From Penelope pileata (lineage: Eukaryota; Chordata; Aves; Galliformes; Cracidae), in the NCBI GenBank assembly GCA_013396635.1, contig WBMW01003950.1, positions 137,625 through 201,624 on the forward strand: a stretch of DNA of 64,000 nucleotides, given 5' to 3'. Below, piece by piece: positions 1-10,339 of this stretch. Positions within the stretch are counted from its first letter, which is position 1, and the number at the start of each line of letters is the position of its first letter. Made by a program: the position numbers and the translations under genes. The notes beneath the pieces are model-generated. The model did no database searches, was not told where the DNA came from, and saw nothing but the letters and a program-made list of their open reading frames with translations.

Positions 1-157
1 GGGAAGCACTGCGCTGCAGGAGGAGAAAAGCGGTATAAGGCCGCTCTCATCCAAGCGCACCGGGAAAGTTGGGATTCGCATGCCAAGGGCTGGAGTGATG
101 TGTGATGGAGGTTAACGACACATGGTTGTGGGGGGTTTGTTTATTGTTGGTGGTTAA

Positions 158-222
158 TATGTTTATATGTATATTTATATATAGTGTGTATATATATTTG
201 TGTATATGTATATATATAAGTT
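158..222. repeat. TA/TG-rich microsatellite
   Basis: Imperfect TATATG/TATATT/TGTA repeats make up nearly the whole stretch. It lies inside IRX4 intron 1. Confidence 0.8.
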
Positions 223-280
223 ATAAAATACTTGCAGAACATTCTAAAGCAAAACAGCAGGGGAATAAGGGGGACAGCAC

Positions 281-416
281 CCCAACACTGAGACCTTATC
301 ACCCAACGCTGAGACCTTATAACCCAAAGTTGAGACCGTGTAACCCAACCCAAGACCTTATAACCCAATGTTGACACCTTACAACCCAACAATGAGATGT
401 TACAACCCAACGCCAG
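281..416. repeat. Intronic minisatellite, about 17-19 bp unit
   Basis: About seven imperfect tandem copies of a unit resembling GAGACCTTATAACCCAA. Successive units read ...CTGAGACCTTATCACCCAA, CTGAGACCTTATAACCCAA, TTGAGACCGTGTAACCCAA, then further degraded copies. The array sits less than 40 bp before the exon acceptor at 449, so it may influence the branch-point region. It translates as spurious repeated residues and is not coding. Confidence 0.8.
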
Positions 417-449
417 GTGCTGAGCCCCCCACCCCACTCTCCCCCGCAG

Positions 450-701
450 TTCCTGATGAGCACCAACTCCCTGACTCCCTGCTGCGAGTCCGGCAGCCGC
501 ACGCTGCCCGAGTCGGGCCCAGCCGCCCCCGCACAGACCCCCGTCTATTGCCCTGTCTACGAGAGCCGCCTCCTCGCCACCGCCCGCCACGAGCTCAACT
601 CCGCTGCCGCCCTGGGGGTCTACGGCAGCCCCTACGGCGGCCCCCAGGGCTACGGGAACTACGTGACCTACGGCACCGAGGCACCCGCCTTCTACTCACT
701 G
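450..701 (+). CDS. IRX4: IRX4 coding exon 2
   Basis: 84 codons in phase 0, from TTC CTG ATG to TTC TAC TCA CTG, followed by the donor GTAAGG. It encodes the conserved N-terminal Iroquois region, with CCESGSRTLPESGPAAPAQ and then VYGSPYGGPQGYGNYVTYG. The upstream acceptor in phase 0 fits a preceding short exon coding the initiator Met. Confidence 0.95.
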
Positions 702-2681
702 GTAAGGCAGCTGGGGGGGGGGAGAATGGCGTGCTGGACACCGCTCCCACCTCTCCCCCAGGATGTGGGGGGGCTGCCTGAGAGCTGGGGGGCTGAGGGT
801 GGTGGGGGTGTCTCTTGCAGAACACTTTGGAGGCGAAGGACAGCAGCGGCTCTGCGCATGCGGGCATTGCCCCGGCGGCTGCCTACTACCCCTACGAGCA
901 CAGCCTCAGCCAGTACCAGTACGACAGGTAAGCGGCCTCCCCATCCACAGATGGGTGGTGAGGAGGTCTGTGCCCTCCCCAGGACCTTCATGAGCTGTTT
1001 CCAAACAGCAGTGGCTGTCAGTGTTTGTGCTATGTTTATTGGTTTTAAAAGAGCTCGAAAAAACACAGCACTTACACTGCCACAGCCTTGGAGGCCCATT
1101 GGGCACCACTGACCTTTCCCAGAGGATGTGCATTAACCATTGGGCCGCAGCCCGCATTGGGCTTTTAACAATATTTTTTTTTTACAATTTCAGAAACAAA
1201 AGGGTAGGGGGGGTTGCTAATAAAAAGAGGAAGGAGAAGTATATATTTTTACGACCAGTTACACCCTGGAGTCACCCAGCTGTGTTCTGCAAGGGAAGGA
1301 CTGAGGTGGAGGACACCCCGCTCCCGCGCAGGCACTGCTCTGTCTGCTGCTGGGCCCATCCCCACGACCCCTGAGACAGAGCCGTCTACTCCCAGCACCC
1401 CTTCCCCTCCCACCCCCACGGGGCCAGGCCCGGGGACCCTGCGTGATGGCAGGGACTGTACTGTGCCCACAGGTACGGTGCCATGGATGGGGGCACACGG
1501 CGGAAGAACGCCACCCGAGAGACCACGAGCACGCTGAAGGCCTGGCTGCAGGAGCACCGCAAGAACCCCTACCCCACCAAGGGCGAGAAGATCATGCTGG
1601 CCATCATCACCAAGATGACCCTCACCCAGGTCTCCACCTGGTTCGCCAACGCCCGCCGCCGCCTCAAGAAGGAGAACAAGATGACATGGCCCCCACGGAA
1701 CAAGTGCTCAGATGAGAAGCGGCCCTATGAGGAAGAGGAGGAGGAGGAGGAGGAATGCTCACAGGAAGACACCGTAAAAAGCGAGAAGGCCGAGGGTACC
1801 CTGCTGGGAATGGGCACTTAGCGGCTTGGCCGTGGGGGCTCCGCGGGGGCCTCGGGCCTCACTGTGGGGGTGCCTGGGGGCAGCACGACTGCCTGTGACC
1901 ACATGTCTTGTTTTTGCCATCCCCTCCCCCGCCCCCACCCACAGAGCCCACGGGCAAGGAGGAGAAGGAGCTAGAGCTCAGTGACCTGGAGGACCTGGAC
2001 GCTGCCGAGTCGGAGAACTCTGAGTGTGAGATGAGGCGGCCCTTCCCGCACTCGCACCCACAGCCGCTGCCGGGCCCCCTGCCCCACACTGCTGAGCCCT
2101 CTGCCAAGCTGTCAACCCCAGAGGAGGAAGAGGAGATGGAAGCAGTGGAGCGGGCCCACAGCTGCCTGAAGCCAGCAGCAGAGGAGTGCGAGGCCTCAGC
2201 CCTCCTTGGTGCCCGGCCGCGTGGCTGCGAGGCCAAGCTCTGCTTCCCTCAGGGCCCGCCGCTGCTGGAGGCCAAGCCCCGCATCTGGTCCCTGGCACAC
2301 ACCGCCACCTCTCTCAACCAGGCTGAGTACCCCTCGTGCATGCTGAAGCGGTCAGGGGGCTCAGCTGCCACCGCCGTCTCTGCGCCAGTCAATGTTGTTG
2401 ACCGGCACCAGGATTCACCAGTCACCAACCTCAGGAACTGGGTGGATGGGGTGTTTCATGACCCGCTGTTCAGGCACAGTACTTTGAACCAAGCCTTGAG
2501 CAACACCACAGTGTCCTGGGCCACCACCAAAGGAGCCATTCTGGAAACGGGCGCCTTGGGACGCTCAGTGAGCAATGGCGCCAACGTGCTCAAGGGGCAG
2601 CTGGCTGGCCTGGCCCACCAGGACTCGAGCAAGGAATTCCTTGCCTTTCCCAAAGCAGGGAGCAAAATGTTCTGCTCCTAA
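450..2681 (+). CDS. IRX4: Iroquois homeobox protein IRX4 (partial at 5' end)
   Basis: TALE-class homeodomain transcription factor; IRX4 is known for ventricular chamber identity in the heart and acts in the nucleus. CDS is the join of 450-701, 821-927, 1473-1795 and 1945-2681: 1419 nt, 472 visible residues plus TAA. With a first exon of about 15 residues it would total about 487, somewhat shorter than human IRX4. All borders are GT..AG with consistent phases (0, 0, 2, 1). The N-terminal half contains VYCPVYESRLLATARHELNS, typical of the family. The homeodomain has the three-residue PYP loop and the WFANARRRLKKENK recognition helix. An acidic tract of nine Glu and a KEEKELELSDLEDLD block follow. 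The C-terminal part keeps KPRIWSLAHTAT and DRHQDSPVTNLRNWVDGVF. It matches IRX4 rather than IRX1, 2, 3, 5 or 6 over its whole length, including the PKAGSKMFCS ending. Its first coding exon is outside the window. Confidence 0.97.
821..927 (+). CDS. IRX4: IRX4 coding exon 3
   Basis: 107 nt between acceptor TCTCTTGCAG and donor GTAAGC. It reads NTLEAKDSSGSAHAG, an Ala run, then YYPYEHSLSQYQYDR, with the last Arg codon split across the next intron. This matches the segment just before the homeodomain in IRX4. The preceding intron is only 119 bp and very G-rich. Confidence 0.95.
928..1472 (+). other. IRX4: IRX4 intron before the homeobox exon
   Basis: 545 bp bounded by GTAAGC and CTGTGCCCACAG. 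It includes a T-rich tract near 1171-1185. No coding exon or repeat family is recognised in it. Confidence 0.85.
1473..1795 (+). CDS. IRX4: IRX4 homeobox exon
   Basis: Starts by completing the split Arg codon, then YGAMDGG. The TALE homeodomain is coded by about 1495-1683 and contains the PYP three-residue extension and Trp-Phe-Ala-Asn in helix 3. After MTWPPRNKCSDEKRPY comes a run of nine Glu codons (about 1729-1755), mainly GAG. The exon ends at ...KSEKAE plus one base, then GTACCC. The resulting phase 1 joins correctly to the next exon. Confidence 0.96.
1945..2681 (+). CDS. IRX4: IRX4 last coding exon
   Basis: Follows the acceptor CCCACCCACAG and completes a Glu codon, then PTGKEEKELELSDLEDLD. 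It holds the acidic region, the ERAHSCLKPAAEE segment, KPRIWSLAHTAT, the conserved DRHQDSPVT block and the C-terminal LPKAG-like/FCS end. Stop TAA is at 2679-2681. The poly-Ala and Pro insertions of the human protein are largely absent, which explains the shorter length. Confidence 0.96.
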
Positions 2682-2756
2682 CAGGCCCCACAGGGGCAAA
2701 GAACTTCTCTGCCCTGAAAGAGTCATGTACACTGAAAAGAGACTTGCAAGAGTTTA

Positions 2757-2762
2757 AATAAA
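2757..2762 (+). terminator. IRX4: Proximal poly(A) signal of IRX4
   Basis: Canonical AATAAA, followed by T-rich sequence from about 2770. Confidence 0.55.
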
Positions 2763-3179
2763 AAACTATTTCCTTTATTATTATTTTTTTTTAACAAGCA
2801 AAACAAGGATTTAACATTCAGTTCGCTTGGTTCGACGGCCAGACCTGACTTGCCGCTCTTCTGAAGAATTGATTTCCACTGGCTGCAACTTTAAGGGATC
2901 AATGTTGTGAGAGTTCTTTAATTCCATGTCCAAAAGCACGTACTATAGCGTAGACCTACTTACAAAGTTTACATCTGAAAGTTTACAAACAAGAAATTTT
3001 AATTCAGATTTAATTTAAGGCATGCCAACATTAGTTATAAAGACTTTTTGAGAGTTTTTCCTCCTTATTTCCTTGTTAGCATATAATTCACAAGCAGCAC
3101 TTCTACTAAGTTTACACATACTGCACAAATTTATCTTGAAAAAAAAAAAAAGAAAGATGTTAAAGGGTATGTTCACTCC

Positions 3180-3185
3180 AATAAA
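3180..3185 (+). terminator. IRX4: Distal poly(A) signal candidate of IRX4
   Basis: Canonical AATAAA followed by TTGTCTGTTT, a GT/T-rich downstream context. It would give a 3' UTR of about 520 nt. Confidence 0.5.
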
Positions 3186-3239
3186 TTGTCTGTTTCAGAG
3201 GTAACACGCGTGCTGGCGTTTTGCATTGCACAAACATAT

Positions 3240-3595
3240 TTCAGGTTTCCAAATTCCCCGCGGGAGCAGTGTCGCTCGCTCAGAGGACTGGCAGGAGGCT
3301 GCCCTCAGCGCCCGGCGCTGGAGCCCCTTCCCCGTTGGCGAGGAGGCACGAGGCGCTGCGTGACGTGAGGCTGACAGTGGTCACCCGAAGCCACCTCCGG
3401 AAAAAGCTCTCCGGCTCCGGCGAAGGGGCGAGAGGCGCCGCTCGGGCCGCCCGTGTCGCGGGGCCGCCGCCTGGGGCGCCGCGGTCCGAGCCCATCACCC
3501 GCTCCAGCTGCGCTCAGGGGTTCCCCCAAAACGGCTCTGCCGCGGCGCCTCCTCCTCGGTGCGCGGAGCGATTGATTCACGTGGAAAATTTGATC
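3240..3595. promoter_or_regulatory. CpG-rich block A, 3' of IRX4
   Basis: Strongly GC-rich, with nearly 40 CpG dinucleotides in 3301-3585 by manual count, against an AT-rich flank that is almost free of CpG. It behaves like a CpG island. No convincing protein-coding exon is visible. It could be a promoter for a non-coding RNA, or part of a Polycomb/bivalent domain, as is common around developmental homeobox genes (inference). Confidence 0.55.
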
Positions 3596-3829
3596 TTTTA
3601 AACAACCGTTTTAGCTTTCCAGCTCCTCTGCCGGTATGGAGAATCGCTGATCTCCATGAATATTTCAGCACTTCAGGACAGATGCTTTACCGTTTTGACA
3701 TTAAATAGAGTGCAGCCAACAAAAAGAGAGAGAGAGAAAAAACGCTCTCGATGCGTGATTCAGGAGCACTCTCAGCCAATTTACCATTTAGATAACGGGC
3801 ATTTAAAAGATTTCCCTTACCCTTCCCCG

Positions 3830-4080
3830 GAATGGGAGCAAACTTTTCCCAGTCTTCGGACCGGGAGAGAGGGAGAACTGCTGGAAAAGAAGCTACCAGG
3901 CGGTGACACCTCCCGGATTGCCCGGACCGGCCCAGACACTTGGGCGGCCGCGCCCGGCGCTGCGGGGGAAGAGGGGAAGCGCCCGAAGGACCGCGCTGAC
4001 ATCGGACCAGCAGAAGAGCCCTTCTGTTCTCTCCCATCCCCTCCCTCCCGAAATAAATAGATAAATGGGAATGCGACCCG
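3830..4080. promoter_or_regulatory. CpG-rich block B
   Basis: Second, shorter GC-rich segment, including GGCGGCCGCGCCCGGCGC around 3942-3960. The intervening sequence contains a GA-rich tract (3724-3740). No coding potential is recognised. Confidence 0.4.
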
Positions 4081-4089
4081 GGGGTTGTA

Positions 4090-4440
4090 CGCATATATAT
4101 TACAGGCAACGATAAATGCAGCCGAGGCAGCACTCAGGTGAAATATAACATCCTCCAGTCCTCAAAGTTTCTGTTAGTGCAAAGACTGAATAAAGGAATC
4201 CGGGTGCGGGGATCAGATTGCGCCCTTCCCCTCTCCGCAAGCAGCCATAATTGGATTGTATCCAGTCATATTCCCTGTCATTGTATTGACTTTCGCTCTC
4301 TTGGATGATATTATCGAGATCACTGAACCCCTCTGCTGATCTGGCTGTCAAAAGGCTCAGACAGGAGCCCCCGGCCTGGAAAACGTGCATCAGCCAAGAT
4401 AATTTGAAGTGAAATTTTCATTTTGACAGTAAACCCCTCA
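4090..4440. promoter_or_regulatory. Candidate conserved non-coding element 1
   Basis: Non-repetitive and of mixed composition. It is dense in transcription-factor-like words: CCATAATTGG, TAATTTGAAG, GGCTGTCAAAAGG and TTTTGACAGTAAAC; a further TTGACAGTAATA lies just outside, near 4578. TGACAG is the core for MEIS/TGIF-type TALE factors. Its position a little over 1 kb past the IRX4 3' end suggests a cis-regulatory role. Conservation cannot be tested here. Confidence 0.35.
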
Positions 4441-4599
4441 ATTTCTAAAGGCTCTGCACCCGGAGAGCTCGGTGGCAGGGGGAGGCTTTACAGAAAGCCA
4501 CGTCTTAAACTGAAAAGGGCAAAAGAACTCGAATTAGTTGTAATAGATAAAAGGGCAAAAATAAAGAGTCAAGGGTACTTGACAGTAATAGCGAAAGTG

Positions 4600-5035
4600 G
4601 AGTCTCCGGGGAGCCGCGATCTCAGCTCACGGCTGGGCCGGCAGGAATTTTAATGCAGCCGGGGCGGCCGGCGAGCTTTGCCTCTGAAACCCTTTACACA
4701 AAGCAAATGATTTTCAGCCCAGCTAAGGAGGTGGGGATGAAGGAGGCGAGGAAGAGGAAAGGGAGGAAAGGCGAGCGGACAGGCTGCCCTCGAGCCATTG
4801 GTGGCCGCGAGCGGGACGGGGGGAAAGGCTATGCCTGCTGCAGGGGGGGCTTTTAAAGAGGAGAAAATCCAGGGAGGTTCGAGCGCGTGGCGGGGGCTGC
4901 GGGGTGCTGAGCACCGCCCGGGGGCTGCACGGATCGGGGCGGGCGGTCCCGTGCTGTAAATCTCTGCGGAGCGGCGACGGCGCGGTCAGCAGTGCGATTC
5001 GGTCAGGTTGTGGTTTGGGAGGCGACCCCTCCCTC
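4600..5035. promoter_or_regulatory. CpG-rich block C
   Basis: Third CpG-rich segment, densest at 4880-5010 (GAGCGCGTGGCGGGGGC, CGGAGCGGCGACGGCGCGGTC). A TTTTAAA element lies at 4850-4856, just before the densest part, so a transcription start here is possible. No ORF of recognisable type begins in it. Confidence 0.45.
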
Positions 5036-5639
5036 CAGGACCTGAAATGAAGGTGCTAAAAGTGTGGGCAACGTACAGGGGCACTGAGATATCTGAAGGC
5101 GAGACAAAATCGGACCAAACCTCTCTTTCTTCATTTCCTTACCTTTGTCGTTCTAAAACAAGTTTGAGTTAGTTTACGCTGGTTATGTAACATGACCAGA
5201 TCCCTCTAGACAACGGGACCGGCCGTCTGGTAAATCCCGCAGATGAGCGTGTGCGTGTGTGCGTGCTCTCACAGACACCAAAACGTTACCTAAAATGTTA
5301 CCGATGTGAGAGGAGACTGTAGGAATGGTGGGGGAGGGAGCACAGCTTCTCCCTTTAGCACACGAAGCTTATCTGTAGATCAGCCGTCAAATGCAAAGAT
5401 GTTTCAAAAGGTTTCAAAAGTATGAACAAAAGAGTGTGAGAGATTAATCTTGCCGTTTGACTCAATGGCACCAGTCAAAGATCAGGTCCAGCTGCTTCAG
5501 AGGAGGCTGCAGGGCTGAAAGGGAAACACACGCGGCTCCTATGGCTGTACAAAGCAGGAATAAAAAGGCAGGCTGAGCGAGAAAGAGAAAAAAATCGTAG
5601 AGAAACGGCTTGAAACTGAGAGACTCTAAATCATTCAGC

Positions 5640-6350
5640 CATGGCAAATTCAAACACACAAAGGAGGGGATGCTAAATTAACAGTGCTTTTTACATAGAG
5701 CCCAAATAAAACTGTAATCAGCGACGCGTTACTTTTCATTAAGCGAGTTTGACAGCAGCATATTCAGCCTCGACAAGGGAACAGGAGCGAAGAAATATAC
5801 GGCTCTCCCAGCCCGAGTCATAAGATAATTCCTTAAGCTCCATTAACAACTCTTAGCCGCAGGAAATGGGCTCCCTGAAAACATCTCCAAATCTAAAAGC
5901 TTTATCGACCTCTCAAACCTCTGCTGATGGTTCTATTTTTTTAAAAAAACTTAGAGGCAAGACGTCCAGCAAGGTAATAGACTTTGACACAACACCTTCT
6001 TAACTAGAGTGAGAGAGGCAGGAAAAACGAGACCTTAAATGATATTTAAAAGGCAGCCAATTAAGATTTAAAATGATTGTCTCCTGAGATTATGCATGCG
6101 ATTTATGTCATCTACTTTTTTTTCCCCAGGCACACATGCGAAATTGCAATGGGGCATGTTGCCCTTTCCTTAAATAATAATAATAATAGTAATAATAATA
6201 ACAGCAAAGACAAAGCAGTAGCAATTAACGATCTGAAATTATATCACATAATTGTAAATGTTAATTTAGGAAAAGGTTGGCATTTAGGTAATCTGATTAC
6301 AGAGCACCTTGCAACAGCCAGCTTATTTATAGGCACCTAATTAAAAGACA
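5640..6350. promoter_or_regulatory. Candidate conserved non-coding element 2
   Basis: About 700 bp of non-repeat, AT-rich but CpG-containing sequence with many homeodomain-like cores (TTAATT, CATTAA, TAATCA), TTTGACAGCAGC near 5748, and a POU/octamer-like stretch at 6085-6110 (GATTATGCATGCGATTTATG). A short (AAT)n run sits at 6170-6202. The texture resembles developmental enhancers of Iroquois loci. This is inference only. Confidence 0.35.
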
Positions 6351-7681
6351 ACTAAAGTGATATGTCCATTTTCTGTTAACATTTAGGAGCGTTTTTCTTT
6401 TTATCCCGAGTTCATGTTGCACTATTAAAATGGTGTGACCAGTTCATCATCACAGAACCCAGTGTAACAGCTCCTTCCCATCAAGAAGAGAGGTGTCCAA
6501 AAAGACTTTGTCTTGAGAAGGGTTTGAACATTATGTATTTTAAAGATATAATGATTCAGAAGGAAACTGTGACTTACTACAGTCTTTTTGATATACATTT
6601 ACCTTTTCCATTTAAATCTGACCTTCAAATAATATGTGTGAGAAAGTGTATTCAGTTAAATGCCAAGAAAAGAGGTAATGCTCATGCTGTACCATTTCAT
6701 GCAGAAAAACTGGGAAATGCAAGAAATTCACAAATTTTATGAAGGATCAGAAACTGTTTCAGTGAGTTTGATTTGTAGATGAATGGGGAGAAAAAGAATC
6801 ACTTCAATGCCACTCAGTTTTGGCCCCTGTGTTCAGGTCCTCCCTTAGATGAAGCTACAATTAGCTGTAATGAGCTTGAATCTGGGTCCTCGGCCTCTTG
6901 AGGTTTCTTCATGTGCGTTTGCACTTCGAAAAGTGAAGAATGGAGGAATGCTAATGGTGAAATTACATATTTGAATTTGCTAGATAAAAAGTGTAACACT
7001 TGTGCTTCATCTTCAAGAGGAAACTGTTTTTTATGACCTAGTTAATGGTGGAAACACAGATCCCAGAAGTGTGACATATAGTATCAATTCCTACTACGTG
7101 TGAGAATGTTTTAACTCATATTTAATGTCAAAGAGGCTGTGAAGTGCCTAGGACTTGTGAAAAGAGTTCCCTTCATACTCCTTGTCAAGCTGCATCACTG
7201 CAGAAAATAATTCCAGACTTGTGATCCTCCAAAAAGCAGTTTTAATATACACACCCACTGTGTAGGTCAGGGACTGTTTTGATGCACAAGAAGTCAGTCT
7301 CCCGCACCATGTGACTATCTAGCAAAGTCTTCATTTGGCTGAGAACCTGAAAATACATTCAACATACCATGAAAAAGTGAGAAGAGGAAACACGTGAAAA
7401 TTTCAAAAGAAAAAGATGAAAATTGCTTCCCAGTGTCCCCACATCCTACTGAGAAATGGACTCTAGGAGGAAAGAAAGAAGCCTGCATGCAACCTAGAGA
7501 GAGTGTTAGCAAGTCCCACTGGTATTCTTTCCACAGTGGGGGAACAGAGTCTGGGCATGAGAACGCATTTGGCCTACTTACAAGGCTGAAGAGCTATTTT
7601 CTGTTCATTCCAGTTTAAGGAGAGTATGAAAATGAAGGAAATATCTTGAAGGAAATAATTCCCTTCATTCTCTTAATGTTC

Positions 7682-7725
7682 TTTTGTTTTGTTTTGTTTT
7701 GTTTTGTTTTGTTTTGTTTTGTTTC
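7682..7725. repeat. (TTTTG)n microsatellite
   Basis: Nearly uninterrupted pentanucleotide repeat, about eight to nine units. Confidence 0.95.
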
Positions 7726-8805
7726 CCTAATATAAATACTTGAAAAATATTTTTCTTACTAATTTGGCCAGGCAAAAATGAGAGTGTAAAAATCCTTTCT
7801 TTTCTTGGTTCTACCTTTGTTTCCTTTCTCCAAATAAGCATGTCACTGTTTACATTTTGAAATGGGTATATTTTAGTTGCAATTGGTATTGTCACTGGTT
7901 TCCATAGGATCGTAATCAGGTTGTTTCTCAAAAAGCACCTCAGAAATCCTTTCTGAAATATGGCCAAGTATGACAATGGTGAACAAATGGAACTGAGAAA
8001 ACACTTCCCTCTAATCTATGTTTGATTTATACGGTACCTATAAAAATATAAAACTAAAAGAATCACCTTGAGATCTCATTGAATCCTTTCCTCCACATAT
8101 TCTATTGTGAAACAGCATTAATACATGTGAACACAGAACACAAGTTAGAAAATAAAACAAAGCTGAATAACCAAATCAATGCTTAAGCTCTGTTCTTACG
8201 GCTTCAGATCAGCTATGTCAAAAGCAGATGGGTCTTCCCAAGCTTTGTCCTATATCATGATATCTCCTGATATCAAGTTCCATTGCCCTCAGTCTGAAGG
8301 TGCTCAACTAGTCAACAAGGTTCACTGTATTACTTATTTTGCTAGGGAAAAAGTATGAAAAATGAAAAAAGGGAGGAGTGCTTGGGAGTCCCTTGTGAGT
8401 AGGGCTCTTTGTCCTTCCTGTAAATGGGAAAGACAACAAGGCAGATCCTTACTTAGGATAAAGAAGCCATAGCATTGTGCTTTTCCTTCTTGATTGGTTA
8501 GGTCACAGCACACAAATAAGTGTGCTGTATGTGACAGTGACGTAACATAGGCCAGCCCTGATGACATTAGTTGTTGTTGGTAGACATGTGAACACAACAT
8601 TTTAATTCTGAGGTTTCATGCCATCAAGTTGCTGTCATTCAGAACATATGAAGATACCATCATCTTCTCACTGACCTTGTGCTGCAAATGACTCATGGCA
8701 CACTGAGCAGAGGAGATACAGGCTGGGAGCTCTTGCTGTTGCTGCAGGTGAAGGGCAGATAAACTTTTTTAGTCCAATGTCAGATCCGAGATCAAGTACA
8801 GATGA

Positions 8806-8829
8806 CTTTTTTTTTTTTTTTTTCTTTTT
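8806..8829. repeat. Poly(T) tract
   Basis: T run interrupted by one C. It could be a degraded poly(A) tail on the other strand, but no retrogene is recognised next to it. Confidence 0.9.
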
Positions 8830-10254
8830 AAGTCTTGTTTACCAGGAAGTTACAAGTGTTGAAACACTGCCTTGTGCACATGGTTTAATTCTTCGGTTAC
8901 AGCCTTCACCAAGAAATAAGTGAGAATCTTCTTGCTCAGAGGAGCAAGCTCATAATCTTGCAGGTAAAAGTAAACTAGATCTGAACCAACTTGGACAGAT
9001 ATGTAGCTAGTTTACCATGGCTCTGACACACAGTAGCTGCAATAAATAATAACTTAAAATATAAGGTATCCATGGTGATTTCTCTGATTCTATGCCAAGT
9101 GGGGAAGTCCCATCATGGTAAATGGCTCACCAGAGAAAATGGAGCAGGGGAAGGCAGGATTCTGTGACAGGAAATCAAGCCCTATTGACTCCATGCATTG
9201 GCCCAGTACTGATTTCTGCCTTAATTATACCAGATTTAGTCAACTATAACTCAGATTAACTTCATTAGAGCTTCTCTGTGTGCCCAATAGCTTATCAGAC
9301 AGCAGGAAGGATTACTGCACACGAAATTGACTGGAATAAAACCCCTATTGACACATTTCTTGCATGTAAACCTGGGGGTCTGGAGAAATCACAAGGTACT
9401 CGAAGGAATCTCATACTATGTAACTGTGTTTTCAGTTAAGGATTTTAGGCACATGAATGGAATGCCTCACTTGAAAGCCAGTTCAAGGTATGTTACTTCC
9501 GCATTAAATTGAAGCAAATGGGATCAACTAATTTGGAGACCAAAAGTCAGATTCCCAAAATAATTGCTGGGCTTACCTTCAAAAATTTCCAGTAAATCTC
9601 TATTCTTTCACAGTAACACAGGAGAGATAAACATCAAGAGCAGTTTTGTTTTCATTTTTTTCACGCGGAGGAATGCAAGACATCGGTTGGTTGAGAGGTC
9701 TGTGAAGGAAAGAAGGACATTTGCTATTTTCCTAACTGCTGCCACACAACCTAGTCAGTAGCAAGCCTTCAGATACAACTATTCTCCTACTCTGCGTGAA
9801 TCTTTGCTGCTGCTCTTCCTTGGTCTGACTTTTTTATTTCCATGGGAAATGATGGAAGAGAAAGAAAAGTCATGTAAGAAGAAAAATCCTTCACTTAAAC
9901 CAGGAGCCACAAACACAAGCTCATGCCTGCTACATTGGACTGGAGGCATTGTCATTAATGGGCTGAAATCTGCAATTGTAGCAGCAATTGTGTAACAGAA
10001 AGGTGGCCTGGGAGCAACCACAACACCTCCATTCTACTAATTTCATAACATAAAGCATTGCCAAAAATCATTCAAATAAAATGAAGGACCTAAGGAATTT
10101 GAATTATAATGCACTAGAAAACAAACAAATGAAGAAACAAACAAACAAACAATTTAAAAAAAAAAAAACAGAAGATACATACTGCTAGTTTCGCAAATTT
10201 ATTGAATAAGGAACTCATCATAAGAAAATATTCAGGTGATTCTGAGAAATTAAA

Positions 10255-10339
10255 CAAGGGAAGGAGGGAAGGAAGGAAGGAAGGAAGGAAGGAAGGAAGG
10301 AAGGAAGGAAGGANNNNNNNNNGAGGGAGGGAGGGAGGG
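10255..10339. repeat. (GGAA)n / (GAGG)n microsatellite with assembly gap
   Basis: Pure GGAA units run up to 10313, then nine Ns at 10314-10322, then GGGA units. The true array length is therefore unknown. The peptide predicted across it is an artefact. Confidence 0.95.

Larger units (their letters stand above)
1..449 (+). other. IRX4: IRX4 first intron (3' part)
   Basis: This stretch ends in a good acceptor: a pyrimidine tract, then CCCCCGCAG at 441-449. No codons for the usual IRX4 N-terminus (about 15 residues ending just before FLM) are present, so the first coding exon lies upstream of the window. The intron carries a TA-rich simple repeat near 158-222 and a short tandem repeat at about 281-416, listed separately. 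Long reading frames crossing this stretch are by-products of the repeat. Confidence 0.75.
2682..3200 (+). other. IRX4: IRX4 3' UTR and flank
   Basis: Non-coding and AT-rich after the stop codon. Two possible polyadenylation signals are present: AATAAA at 2757-2762, only about 75 nt after the stop, and AATAAA at 3180-3185. The sequence between them contains T- and A-rich tracts. Which signal is used cannot be told from sequence. Confidence 0.6.

Noticed and set aside
141..590. 149-codon open frame on the - strand over the start of IRX4
   Set aside because: It is antisense to an IRX4 exon and to the intronic minisatellite; its repeated residues come from the tandem repeat.
3656..4133. Open frames of 134 and 148 codons on both strands in CpG-rich block B
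   Set aside because: High GC lowers stop-codon frequency, so both strands are open; no family similarity or splice structure.
8300..8600. 88-codon - strand frame next to ordinary AT-rich sequence
   Set aside because: Length within chance expectation, no motif and no splice context.
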